A stretch of 13,142 nucleotides of DNA, taken from NCBI GenBank assembly GCA_030631415.1, contig DAOVLE010000149.1, positions 1 to 13,142 on the forward strand, in the 5' to 3' direction. Below, one piece after another: positions 6,458-11,522 of this stretch (positions are counted from its first letter, which is position 1; each line of letters starts with the position of its first letter). A program made the position numbers and the translations under genes. This DNA comes from JAAEQG01 sp023133475 (GTDB lineage: Bacteria > Planctomycetota > Phycisphaerae > UBA1845). The notes below the pieces were generated by a model that searched no databases, was not told the DNA's origin, and saw only the letters and a list, made by a program, of their open reading frames with translations.

Positions 6458-7588
6458 TTAACTTCCCAACTCGTCGCTCTTGCTCAGACGCCGCAACTGG
6501 CCGGCGATATCGCCGTCACCCAATACGAAGGTCACCTTCGCACCAGCCAGGATCTCCTGCATCAGCTCCAGTTCCTTCATGCGTGCCAGCACCGGGTTCT
6601 CCGCCAGCAACTTGGCAGTGTTCGCCTGGCTGCGGGCTGCGGCGGTCTCCTCACGCCGCTTGATCAAGTTGGCTTGGGCGGCCTTCTCAGCCTCGATCAC
6701 CTGGTTCAGAATCGTCTTCATCTCGCCAGGCAGGATGATGTCCTTCAGGCCGACACTCTTCACCACGACGCCGAAATCCGCCGCCCGCCCTGCCAGCACG
6801 TTCTTGACCTCGCCGCCGATCGATTCCTTGTCGGCCAGCAAGGCATCCAGGGTGCGCGTGCCCACCGCGGCACGCAATGCCAACTGGGCCTCGCGGTACA
6901 ACGCCTGGGCGTGGTCGCTGACCACCATGACAGCCTTCAGCGAGTCAACCACCTGATACGTGACCAGCAGGTTGACCCGCAGGGTCACCTTGTCCATGGT
7001 CATGATCTCCTGACCGGCGACGTCAGCCACCTGCTCACGACGGTCGATGGCCTTCCAACTCACCCGGTTGACCTGAGCCCAGAACATGTGACGGCCCTTG
7101 CCCAACTTCTCGATGATTTCGCCGTCCTTAATCAGCAGGGCATCTTCGTGTTCGTCCACGTTTACACCGACCAGCCACTTCGCGCCGCCGGGATGGGCCA
7201 CAATGGCATCCATCTTGTCGTGCTCGAAGCGCAGCGTGTTGGTGTCGAAGGTCTCGACTTCGAGCTTGTACGGCTCGTTCCAGAAGGCGTGCCGACCGGG
7301 GCCGGCGATGTAGAGCAAGCGACCGTCCTTCCAGATCAGCGCACGCTCATGGTCGGCCAACTCAACGAGGGTCAGTGCTTCACGCACAGCCGCATTCCTG
7401 ACCAGCACATCCAGGAACTGGTGCTCGAACCTGGTGACCAGCGTGTCGACGATTTCCACCGTGTCGCACTGCTTGCTCCACAGCTTGCTCCAGAAGCGGT
7501 GCTTGCCCGGCGGCAAGAGCTTCACGAAGTCGCCGTAGCGGAACAGCAAACCCCGCTGGTGAGACTTAATCCGAACCATACCCAACAT
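6458..7588 (-). CDS. Slipin family (SPFH/band 7) protein with three N-terminal modules
   Basis: 376 residues from the ATG at 7588, chosen because GAAAGGAGGTGA (complement of 7596-7607) is ideally spaced; an in-frame TTG at 7609 lies on that site. Residues 200-345 form the SPFH/band 7 domain typical of slipins: VTLRVNLLVTYQVVDSLKAV, the ALRAAVGTRTLDALLADK signature and DFGVVVKSVGLKDIILPGEMK. An Ala/Glu/Arg-rich coiled-coil follows (about 299-345), then a short tail. Ahead of it are three copies of a short beta module at about 11-33, 81-103 and 148-170, with core ALIxKDG...GPGRHxFW. Slipins usually carry one such region and a membrane anchor; none of the hydrophobic stretches here looks like a transmembrane helix. 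SPFH proteins form oligomeric rings on membranes; the function here is unknown. A terminator follows. The nearest upstream gene on the strand is the tRNA group. Confidence 0.9.
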   Translation of the reverse strand: MLGMVRIKSHQRGLLFRYGDFVKLLPPGKHRFWSKLWSKQCDTVEIVDTLVTRFEHQFLDVLVRNAAVREALTLVELADHERALIWKDGRLLYIAGPGRHAFWNEPYKLEVETFDTNTLRFEHDKMDAIVAHPGGAKWLVGVNVDEHEDALLIKDGEIIEKLGKGRHMFWAQVNRVSWKAIDRREQVADVAGQEIMTMDKVTLRVNLLVTYQVVDSLKAVMVVSDHAQALYREAQLALRAAVGTRTLDALLADKESIGGEVKNVLAGRAADFGVVVKSVGLKDIILPGEMKTILNQVIEAEKAAQANLIKRREETAAARSQANTAKLLAENPVLARMKELELMQEILAGAKVTFVLGDGDIAGQLRRLSKSDELGS

Positions 7589-7595
7589 GTTCAGA

Positions 7596-7607
7596 TCACC
7601 TCCTTTC
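7596..7607 (-). promoter_or_regulatory. Extended Shine-Dalgarno of the slipin gene
   Basis: Minus strand GAAAGGAGGTGA, continuing as TC, is complementary to essentially the whole 16S rRNA 3' tail and lies 7-10 nt before the ATG at 7588. It decides the start. Confidence 0.8.
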
Positions 7608-7959
7608 AAATGTGTTGAAGCCGTCCGTTCCCTGTATTACAAGCGCCCCACGCGGAGCGCTACACTTCAAAATCCGCAAGTTGAAGGGTGATTCCCACGA
7701 CCAGCCCCACGCTCGCAACGGAATCGAGCTTGAGACAAACCAGTGACCGCCTCGACGTTGGCCGGTGCATGCTCTCCTTCATGCCCGCGACCTGGTGTTG
7801 GCGATGTGGTCTGCCGGTATCCGCTCGATTGCAAAGCCGCTCCTGCGGTGTCGCCACTGCCCCCTCGCCACTCCCAGGAGCACGAGGACGAGCAATGCCG
7901 ACCGGCTGAACGCTGAACCACTCCCACAACCTGCTTCGGTCAAGCGAGTTGCAATCGCC
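7608..7959. other. Region upstream of the slipin gene, no firm gene
   Basis: About 350 nt. The only coding candidate is a 36-codon minus-strand ORF at 7660-7770 (MHRPTSRRSLVCLKLDSV, then ASVGLVVGITLQLADFEV) with AAGGAG just before its ATG. It ends 53 nt before the slipin Shine-Dalgarno. I know no homologue, and spacing to its own ribosome site is short. A 5-bp hairpin AGCGC/GCGCT lies at 7644-7663. No promoter is clear. Confidence 0.4.
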
Positions 7960-8034
7960 TGGTGGTAAGGGCGGGAATCGAACCCGCAACATACGGATTA
8001 GTATCCGTTGCTCTATCCATTGAGCTACCTTTGG
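7960..8034 (-). tRNA. tRNA-Arg-like sequence with defective anticodon loop and acceptor
   Basis: The D-arm (TAGCTCAATGGATAGAGC) and T-arm (GCGGG-TTCGATT-CCCGC) are canonical and closely resemble bacterial tRNA-Arg for AGR codons. The 3' side CCTTACC-A is followed by an encoded CCA (complement of 7960-7962). Two parts fail. The 5' acceptor CCAAAGG pairs with CCTTACC only at four of seven positions, the first three being mismatched. The anticodon stem ACGGA/TCCGT encloses only six bases, TACTAA, so U33 and a normal anticodon cannot both be placed. Read literally the triplet is ACU. It is either a tRNA pseudogene or an unusual tRNA-like RNA. It starts 3 nt after the Leu-like sequence. Confidence 0.55.
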
Positions 8035-8037
8035 TTG

Positions 8038-8120
8038 TTGCCTGGGCGGGAATCGAACCCGCATCGTCCTTCGACGACAGACCCCTCAAGTCTGCGCTCG
8101 TCCCAGCGAGCATCCCGCAA
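8038..8120 (-). tRNA. tRNA-Leu(GAG)-like sequence with defective acceptor stem
   Basis: The anticodon arm CAGAC-TTGAGGG-GTCTG is perfect (U33, anticodon GAG, G37). A class II variable arm (TCGTC GAAG GACGA) and a canonical T-arm GCGGG-TTCGATT-CCCGC follow, all as in tRNA-Leu. The 5' acceptor TTGCGGG, however, pairs with CCAGGCA(A) only partly, with G-G and G-A oppositions. The D-arm is GCTC/GAGC with an 8-nt loop lacking A14, and position 8 is A or shifted. No CCA is encoded. It may be a degraded tRNA, or a functional tRNA with unusual folding. Confidence 0.55.
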
Positions 8121-8231
8121 CACCGATATTGCTTCCGATGCCGTTCACGGAACACACCACGGGCAAATCCTTTGGACGCCGCGTGCGCCGCCGGCACAAC
8201 ATCGGTCAAACCCAATACAAAACCTCTCATG

Positions 8232-8304
8232 GGTGATCGACGGGAATTGAACCCGTGTCCCCGGGCTCACGACCCGGTGCTCTTGCCGCTGAGCTACAAT
8301 CACC
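8232..8304 (-). tRNA. tRNA-His(GUG)
   Basis: Acceptor GTGATTG pairs with CGATCAC (one G-U), with the histidine-specific extra G-1 opposite discriminator C73. D-arm is GCTC/GAGC. The anticodon stem CCGGG/CCCGG carries loop TCGTGAG, giving anticodon GUG but C rather than U at position 33. T-arm is ACGGG-TTCAATT-CCCGT. No complete CCA is encoded. The G-1 makes the histidine identity firm. Confidence 0.9.
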
Positions 8305-8321
8305 ATCTGACGTTAACACCC

Positions 8322-8418
8322 TGGCCGGTGCCACTCGCCGCACTGTCGAAGCGAGTGGCTTCGGTTTAAGCAACTCCGCGCGTCAGAGTTGTTCAAACGC
8401 GGGCGCCGGCCAACCGCC
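8322..8418 (+). ncRNA. Candidate multi-stem structured RNA element
   Basis: An outer 11-bp helix joins 8322-8332 to 8402-8412. Inside it are a hairpin 8330-8338/8351-8359 (GCCACTCGC/GCGAGTGGC) and a 13-nt hairpin 8364-8376/8386-8398 with one mismatch. A 3' hairpin CGGGCG/CGCCCG (8400-8420) competes with the outer helix. Two positions are G-U pairs only when read on the plus strand and mismatches on the minus strand, which favours a plus-strand RNA; however, it also lies just upstream of the minus-strand tRNA-His. No known RNA family is recognised. Confidence 0.35.
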
Positions 8419-8447
8419 CGTGACTCTCCACGTTTGATTACTCGCGC

Positions 8448-8460
8448 TCACCTCCTTTCT
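8448..8460 (-). promoter_or_regulatory. Orphan extended Shine-Dalgarno-like 13-mer
   Basis: Minus strand AGAAAGGAGGTGA, identical to the 13-mer at 6441-6453, but no ATG-led gene follows it. A GTG embedded in the site opens only a short frame that ends within the structured element. Read on the plus strand it equals the 3' tail of 16S rRNA. Confidence 0.4.
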
Positions 8461-8500
8461 CGCATCTGCGTATCCGCTACAGTCTTCGAGGCGCACCAAC

Positions 8501-8533
8501 AAAAAAGCCCTGAAGAGTTGATCCTTCAGGGCT
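8501..8533 (-). terminator. Strong intrinsic terminator
   Basis: A perfect 10-bp stem (8506-8515 AGCCCTGAAG with 8524-8533) with an 8-nt loop is followed on the minus strand by TTTTTT (8506-8501). It closes the unit that starts at the promoter 8844-8871. Confidence 0.92.
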
Positions 8534-8572
8534 CCAACGAGCACAAAAAGCCGGGTTGGCTATCCTGAAGGA
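8522..8572 (-). promoter_or_regulatory. Possible antiterminator overlapping the terminator
   Basis: On the minus strand TCCTTCAGG (8572-8564) is perfectly complementary to CCTGAAGGA (8530-8522), which is also most of the 5' arm of the terminator. An inner CCAAC/GTTGG pair (8559-8555 with 8538-8534) extends this alternative hairpin. The two folds exclude each other, as in attenuators. It may instead simply be part of a stable RNA fold. Confidence 0.45.
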
Positions 8573-8799
8573 GGGCCACGGCGATCGAATCCCATGCGGC
8601 TGACATGCCCCAGGGATGCGCCCCCGCGTTCGAGCGCAGCGCCGTTTTCGGCCGTCGATGAGGGCATCCCCTCTTGCAGCCGATGGTTCTGCCGTTTCGA
8701 TATGTCTGTCTTCAAACAAACCCGATACATTACTCGTGCTCCAACCCGCAACTTGTCGGTCTTTCCTCTTCCCGTGCACCGAGAGCAAAAAGCATTCAC
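8560..8799 (-). CDS. Hypothetical 79-residue protein in a promoter-terminator unit
   Basis: Begins MNAFCSRCTGRGKTDKLRVG with one CxxC pair, then VMYRVCLKTD, and becomes low-complexity-like (SSTAENGAALERGGASLGHV). Support is positional: a promoter about 45 nt upstream of its ATG and a terminator 27 nt after its stop. Against it: no Shine-Dalgarno is visible and no family is recognised. The same transcript could be a non-coding RNA of about 340 nt. Confidence 0.35.
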   Translation of the reverse strand: MNAFCSRCTGRGKTDKLRVGARVMYRVCLKTDISKRQNHRLQEGMPSSTAENGAALERGGASLGHVSRMGFDRRGPPSG

Positions 8800-8843
8800 T
8801 ACACGTCGAAGTGACCTAATTAAAAGCGCGGAGAACTAAATAC

Positions 8844-8871
8844 ATTCTAACTCATCTTTCGCAAAGGTCAA
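8844..8871 (-). promoter_or_regulatory. Sigma70-like promoter of the orphan unit
   Basis: Minus strand TTGACC (8871-8866) and TAGAAT (8849-8844), 16 nt apart; each matches consensus at five of six bases. Expected start is near 8837. Confidence 0.65.
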
Positions 8872-8943
8872 GCCTTTTATTGAAAAATTTCGCCGGGCAA
8901 TTCCACATCACATTTTAACAGGCCTGCCCATGAACAAACCGTT

Positions 8944-9025
8944 GGGTGGCCCATGGCTTTAGCCGTGGGGGACACGAATACTCCACGCGATTCGCGTCCC
9001 CCACCGCTAAAGCGGTGGGCCACCC
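8944..9025. repeat. Inverted pair of GGGTGGCCCATGGC hairpins
   Basis: The left half (8944-8976) and right half (8993-9025) are near reverse complements around a 16-nt spacer. Each half has its own inner hairpin, with arms GGCT/AGCC on the left and CGCT/AGCG on the right. This is the same family as 1217-1339. Confidence 0.85.
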
Positions 9026-9109
9026 ATGTGGTGGTGCGTGGTTATTGGGCGGCAATGACGCACAAGTCCGGGCACATCCAGCCTTAGCCTATTGTCGCGT
9101 AAAATAATA

Positions 9110-9191
9110 CAGGGGCGTGGAGAATCGAGCTCCCTGGCTCAAAGGCATCGGCTTTGGAGACCGACCCGCTTCCCAGAACGGCCCCGCCCCT
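9110..9191 (-). tRNA. tRNA-Trp(CCA)-like gene with atypical body
   Basis: Acceptor AGGGGCG pairs perfectly with CGCCCCT, and the discriminator is G; both equal the well-known bacterial tRNA-Trp. Anticodon arm TCGGT/GCCGA carries loop CTCCAAA (U33, anticodon CCA). The rest is unusual: G at position 8, a D-arm with only CCG/CGG pairing and a TTCTGGGAAG loop lacking A14, a 13-nt variable region (class I tRNA-Trp has 4-5), and T-loop CTCGATT with C54. A consensus promoter lies 90 nt upstream, and imperfect 12-nt inverted repeats flank the gene (CCTATTG at 9088-9094, CAATAGG at 9197-9203). No CCA is encoded. Functional but divergent, or decaying. Confidence 0.65.
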
Positions 9192-9286
9192 ATGTGCAAT
9201 AGGGTTAACAGCCGCTGGTCGCCAATGTCGATCTAACCTTTCCACTTTCCGATTCCCTTTGTTGCTAGAGAATACATGAACTGCTA

Positions 9287-9314
9287 AGTATACACCAGCT
9301 TTACGCTGTGTCAA
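9287..9314 (-). promoter_or_regulatory. Consensus sigma70 promoter for the tRNA-Trp-like gene
   Basis: Minus strand TTGACA (9314-9309, perfect) and TATACT (9292-9287, five of six), 16 nt apart. Expected start is near 9280, giving a leader of about 90 nt before the tRNA at 9191. Confidence 0.75.
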
Positions 9315-9379
9315 GGAAGAAGTTCAAAGATTTTGTTGCATGGGATGATCGCCACGGGCCACTCAGCCGGGCGCAAAAA

Positions 9380-10642
9380 TCATCCTGACACCTTTTCTTT
9401 GCCCAATGCCTGCTTCTGCGACCAGACCCCCGGAATGGCAGTGTCGCACTTGGGGCATTTGCCCTGTCGGAGGTTGTTCGAGACCACTCGAAAACCGACA
9501 CGCTTAATCAACTCATGTTGACAATTGTGACAGTAGGTATTCCCCCCCGGGTGCATGGGTACGTTCCCGGCGTACACATAACGCACTCCGGCTTCGAGGG
9601 CGATCTTGCGGCAACGCTCGAGGGTGGATACCGGCGTGCGCGGCAGGTTGGTGACCCGGTAGGTAGGGTGGAAACGGGTGAAATGCATCGGCACATCAGG
9701 GCCTAGATGCTTGAGCACCCACTCGCTCATCGCCTTGATCTCGCCCGGGGAATCATTGAGCGTCGGGATGACCAGAATCACCAGCTCGAACCAGATTCCG
9801 ATGTCCTTGAGCGTCTCCAGGGTCTTGAGCACCGGCTTGAGCTGCCCCGCGCAGACGTCGGTATAGAACTTCTCGCTAAAGGCCTTGAAATCGATCTTGA
9901 CGCCGGTGAGATGGCGGCACAGTTCGCGCAGCGGCTGCTCCTGAATGTAGCCGTTGGAGATCATCACACTGCCGATGCCCTGCGTGCGAGCCAGGGCGGC
10001 GGTGTCGTACATATACTCGTAGAAGATCACCGGCTCGGAGTAGGTATAGGCGATGGTGGGGCTGTGGCGGTTCCGGCAGGCGGCGATCAGCCGTTTGGGC
10101 GGCACTTCGACGCTACGGACCTGCTCCGGGCGGAATTGGCTGATCTGCCAATTCTGGCAGAACTTGCACTCGATATTGCATCCGGCGGTGGCGATGGAAA
10201 ATGCGGTCGTCCCCGGCAGATAGTGGAACAGCGGTTTCTTTTCGATCGGGTCGACGTTGGCGGAGCAGAGCGCACCATACACCAGCGTCTGATAACTGCC
10301 GCCCTGGTTCTCGCGGACCCCGCAATAGCCGCGCTCGACGTCAGCCACCTCACACTCGCGCGGGCAGAGCTTGCACAAGACCCGCTTCTGATCGCGTTTT
10401 TCCCAGAACCGGGCTTCATGCCGGATGACACCTTCCAATTCCGGGCCGACCAGCGCACCGGTGCCCGCGACATCCTGAGCCGGCAGTGCATTGATCCGGC
10501 ACAGCATCCCAGCCGCCCCGCAGACCAGCCCCATTCGCATCAAATCCCGCCGTGTCGGCTGCTCGAATAGGTTGTCGAGGGAATCTATATCACACCTCGG
10601 CTCATTGCCGATCAAGAATCGCTTTGCCATCCCGCGCATCAT
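9380..10642 (-). CDS. amrS: AmmeMemoRadiSam system radical SAM enzyme with Tat-like N-terminus
   Basis: 420 residues. The radical SAM 4Fe-4S motif is C155, C159, C162 (AGCNIECKFCQNW). Ahead of it is a Cys-rich segment, C90, C93, C97 and C107 (LCKLCPRECEVADVERGYCGVR), typical of the AmmeMemoRadiSam / PflA-like family. The motifs YTYSEPVIFYEY, ISNGYI and KIDFKAFSEKFY fit that family, as does the HFTRFHPTYRV ... YAGNVP segment. The C-terminus adds a zinc-ribbon-like set, C371, C374, C396, C399. These enzymes usually accompany Memo and AMMECR1 proteins in a conserved three-part system of unsettled biochemistry; neither partner is in the window. The N-terminus has RRDLMRMGLVCGAAGMLC (residues 31-48), a twin-arginine-like signal, odd for an enzyme that needs cytoplasmic SAM and reductant. 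Start choice is uncertain (ATG at 10642, 10639 or 10630; weak GAGAG upstream). Confidence 0.9.
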   Translation of the reverse strand: MMRGMAKRFLIGNEPRCDIDSLDNLFEQPTRRDLMRMGLVCGAAGMLCRINALPAQDVAGTGALVGPELEGVIRHEARFWEKRDQKRVLCKLCPRECEVADVERGYCGVRENQGGSYQTLVYGALCSANVDPIEKKPLFHYLPGTTAFSIATAGCNIECKFCQNWQISQFRPEQVRSVEVPPKRLIAACRNRHSPTIAYTYSEPVIFYEYMYDTAALARTQGIGSVMISNGYIQEQPLRELCRHLTGVKIDFKAFSEKFYTDVCAGQLKPVLKTLETLKDIGIWFELVILVIPTLNDSPGEIKAMSEWVLKHLGPDVPMHFTRFHPTYRVTNLPRTPVSTLERCRKIALEAGVRYVYAGNVPMHPGGNTYCHNCQHELIKRVGFRVVSNNLRQGKCPKCDTAIPGVWSQKQALGKEKVSG

Positions 10643-10692
10643 GTAGCTCTCGAACGATCTGCAACGGTTTCGTATCAGGGCAATATACGATT

Positions 10693-10721
10693 AGAATAAC
10701 CGTTCACGGGCAAATGAGCAA
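10693..10721 (-). promoter_or_regulatory. Possible promoter of the radical SAM gene
   Basis: Minus strand TTGCTC (10721-10716) and TATTCT (10698-10693), 17 nt apart; four of six bases match at the -10 and about four at the -35. It lies about 50 nt upstream of the start codon. Confidence 0.4.
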
Positions 10722-10758
10722 GAAGTGTTGACCGCATGCGGAGAATGGAAACATGGAT

Positions 10759-10815
10759 GTAGGGCGGGTTCCACCCGCCGCACTATGCCACAAAGGCGGG
10801 TAGAACCCGCCCTAC
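10759..10815. repeat. GTAGGGCGGG inverted pair
   Basis: GTAG, hairpin GGCGGGT-TCC-ACCCGCC (10763-10779), a 15-nt spacer, hairpin GGCGGGT-AGA-ACCCGCC (10795-10811), CTAC. The halves also pair with each other. Same layout and same 15-nt spacer length as 12577-12633. Confidence 0.9.
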
Positions 10816-10861
10816 GACTATGATTACGCCGTTTTTTCAGGTTTTCACGCTCCATTTTTTA

Positions 10862-10988
10862 TGAACGCAGAGACGCAGAGAGCGCAGAGAAGAGGAAGGG
10901 AGTGCACCCAACGACAATGTTTCCCATCCCCCCATTTTCCATTTTTAATTTTCCATTTTCCATTTTCGCCATTCTCAATTCTCAATTC
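10862..10988. repeat. Simple-sequence blocks: CGCAGAG and CCATTTT repeats
   Basis: 10862-10890 holds degenerate repeats of the type ACGCAGAG. 10930-10990 holds degenerate repeats of CCATTTT, AATTTTCCATTTT and CTCAATT. There is no coding potential. With the palindrome before it, this fills the 420-nt gap between divergent genes; no other feature is seen. Confidence 0.7.
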
Positions 10989-11061
10989 TCTGCGTGCTTG
11001 ACTTGGCTGTTGATTTCTGGAAAATAGCTTTCCCTTTATGAACAGTAGCAGGAGTTAGAGC

Positions 11062-11292
11062 ATGGGGCATCGAAGGGACCGATTGGACACCAGACTTTCT
11101 GACGCAAAGACTCAAAAGCGAGTCAACGCTATCCGCAAGGGCAAGGAAAATGCACGCCGTGACGCTCGGATGATGGAGGCGGTCAAGGGCGGCAGCCTAC
11201 CCTACACTCCAGACGTCATGTCCTGGCTCAGCCGAACGCTGGATAAGCCGTCGAGCAAGATCACCAGAGACGACATCGCCACCTTAACCTAA
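11062..11292 (+). CDS. Small hypothetical protein
   Basis: 76 residues, highly basic in the first half (MGHRRDRLDTRLSDAKTQKR, RKGKENARRDARMM) and ending PYTPDVMSWLSRTLDKPSSK, ITRDDIATLT. AGGAG at 11049-11053 lies 8 nt before the ATG. The family is unknown to me; no zinc or transmembrane motif is seen. The basic N-terminus with a C-terminal helix-like segment could bind nucleic acid (weak inference). A TTGACT at about 10998 could be a -35, but no good -10 follows. It stands alone between repeat blocks. Confidence 0.65.
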   Translation: MGHRRDRLDTRLSDAKTQKRVNAIRKGKENARRDARMMEAVKGGSLPYTPDVMSWLSRTLDKPSSKITRDDIATLT

Positions 11293-11321
11293 TAGGGGCT
11301 GTCGAAAAAGCGAACCTCCCT

Positions 11322-11366
11322 GTAGGGTGGGTGGAGCTTCGCGAAGCGAAGCAGAACCCACCGTAC
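11322..11366. repeat. GTAGGGTGGG nested palindrome, variant with GCTTCGC core
   Basis: Outer arms GGTGGGT (11326-11332) and ACCCACC; inner arms GCTTCGC and GCGAAGC; the three unpaired triplets are GGA, GAA and AGA. The layout equals the elements at 11454 and 12521, but the inner stem has a different, still complementary, sequence. Confidence 0.9.
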
Positions 11367-11373
11367 CGCCTAT

Positions 11374-11446
11374 AAGTCCAAAGTCCCTAGTCCAAAGTCA
11401 GAAACCAGCGGGACTTTGGCCTTGGACCTTGAGCCTTGGACTTGTC
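11374..11446. repeat. GTCCAAA simple repeats in both orientations
   Basis: Copies of AGTCCAAAGTC at about 11375 and 11389, then inverted copies (GGGACTTTGG, CCTTGGACCTTG, CCTTGGACTTG). This resembles short tandem repeats scattered in some bacterial genomes. No coding signal. Confidence 0.75.
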
Positions 11447-11453
11447 CCAGGTT

Positions 11454-11494
11454 GGTGGGTTCCACCTCGCTCCGCGAGGTTCCACCCACCCTAC
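11454..11494. repeat. GTAGGGTGGG nested palindrome (inverted orientation)
   Basis: Outer arms GGTGGGT (11454-11460) and ACCCACC (11484-11490); inner arms ACCTCGC (11464-11470) and GCGAGGT (11474-11480); all three spacers are TCC. Ends CTAC. It lies 29 nt before the glycosyltransferase start. Confidence 0.92.
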
Positions 11495-11522
11495 TGTGGA
11501 ACCCCGGCGTGTGGAGATAACC

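Noticed and set aside
6674..7618. Plus-strand ORF opposite the slipin gene
   Set aside because: Shadow frame; the slipin on the other strand has family motifs and a perfect ribosome site.
7960..8034. Arg-like tRNA as an amber suppressor (CUA)
   Set aside because: CTA can be read in the loop only by placing A at position 33 and breaking the anticodon stem; the six-base loop is better explained by a deletion.
8501..8840. Orphan unit as RNase P RNA or tmRNA
   Set aside because: A GAGGAAAG-like string and an AACCCGGCTT string suggested RNase P, but the other universally conserved segments and the end-pairing helix are missing. No tRNA-like end as in tmRNA is present.
9707..10570. Plus-strand ORF opposite the radical SAM gene
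   Set aside because: Antisense of a gene with all expected Cys motifs; no ribosome site.
11436..11522. Upstream extension of the glycosyltransferase
   Set aside because: The 29 extra codons are translated repeat sequence; the ATG at 11523 has a proper ribosome site and begins the conserved fold.
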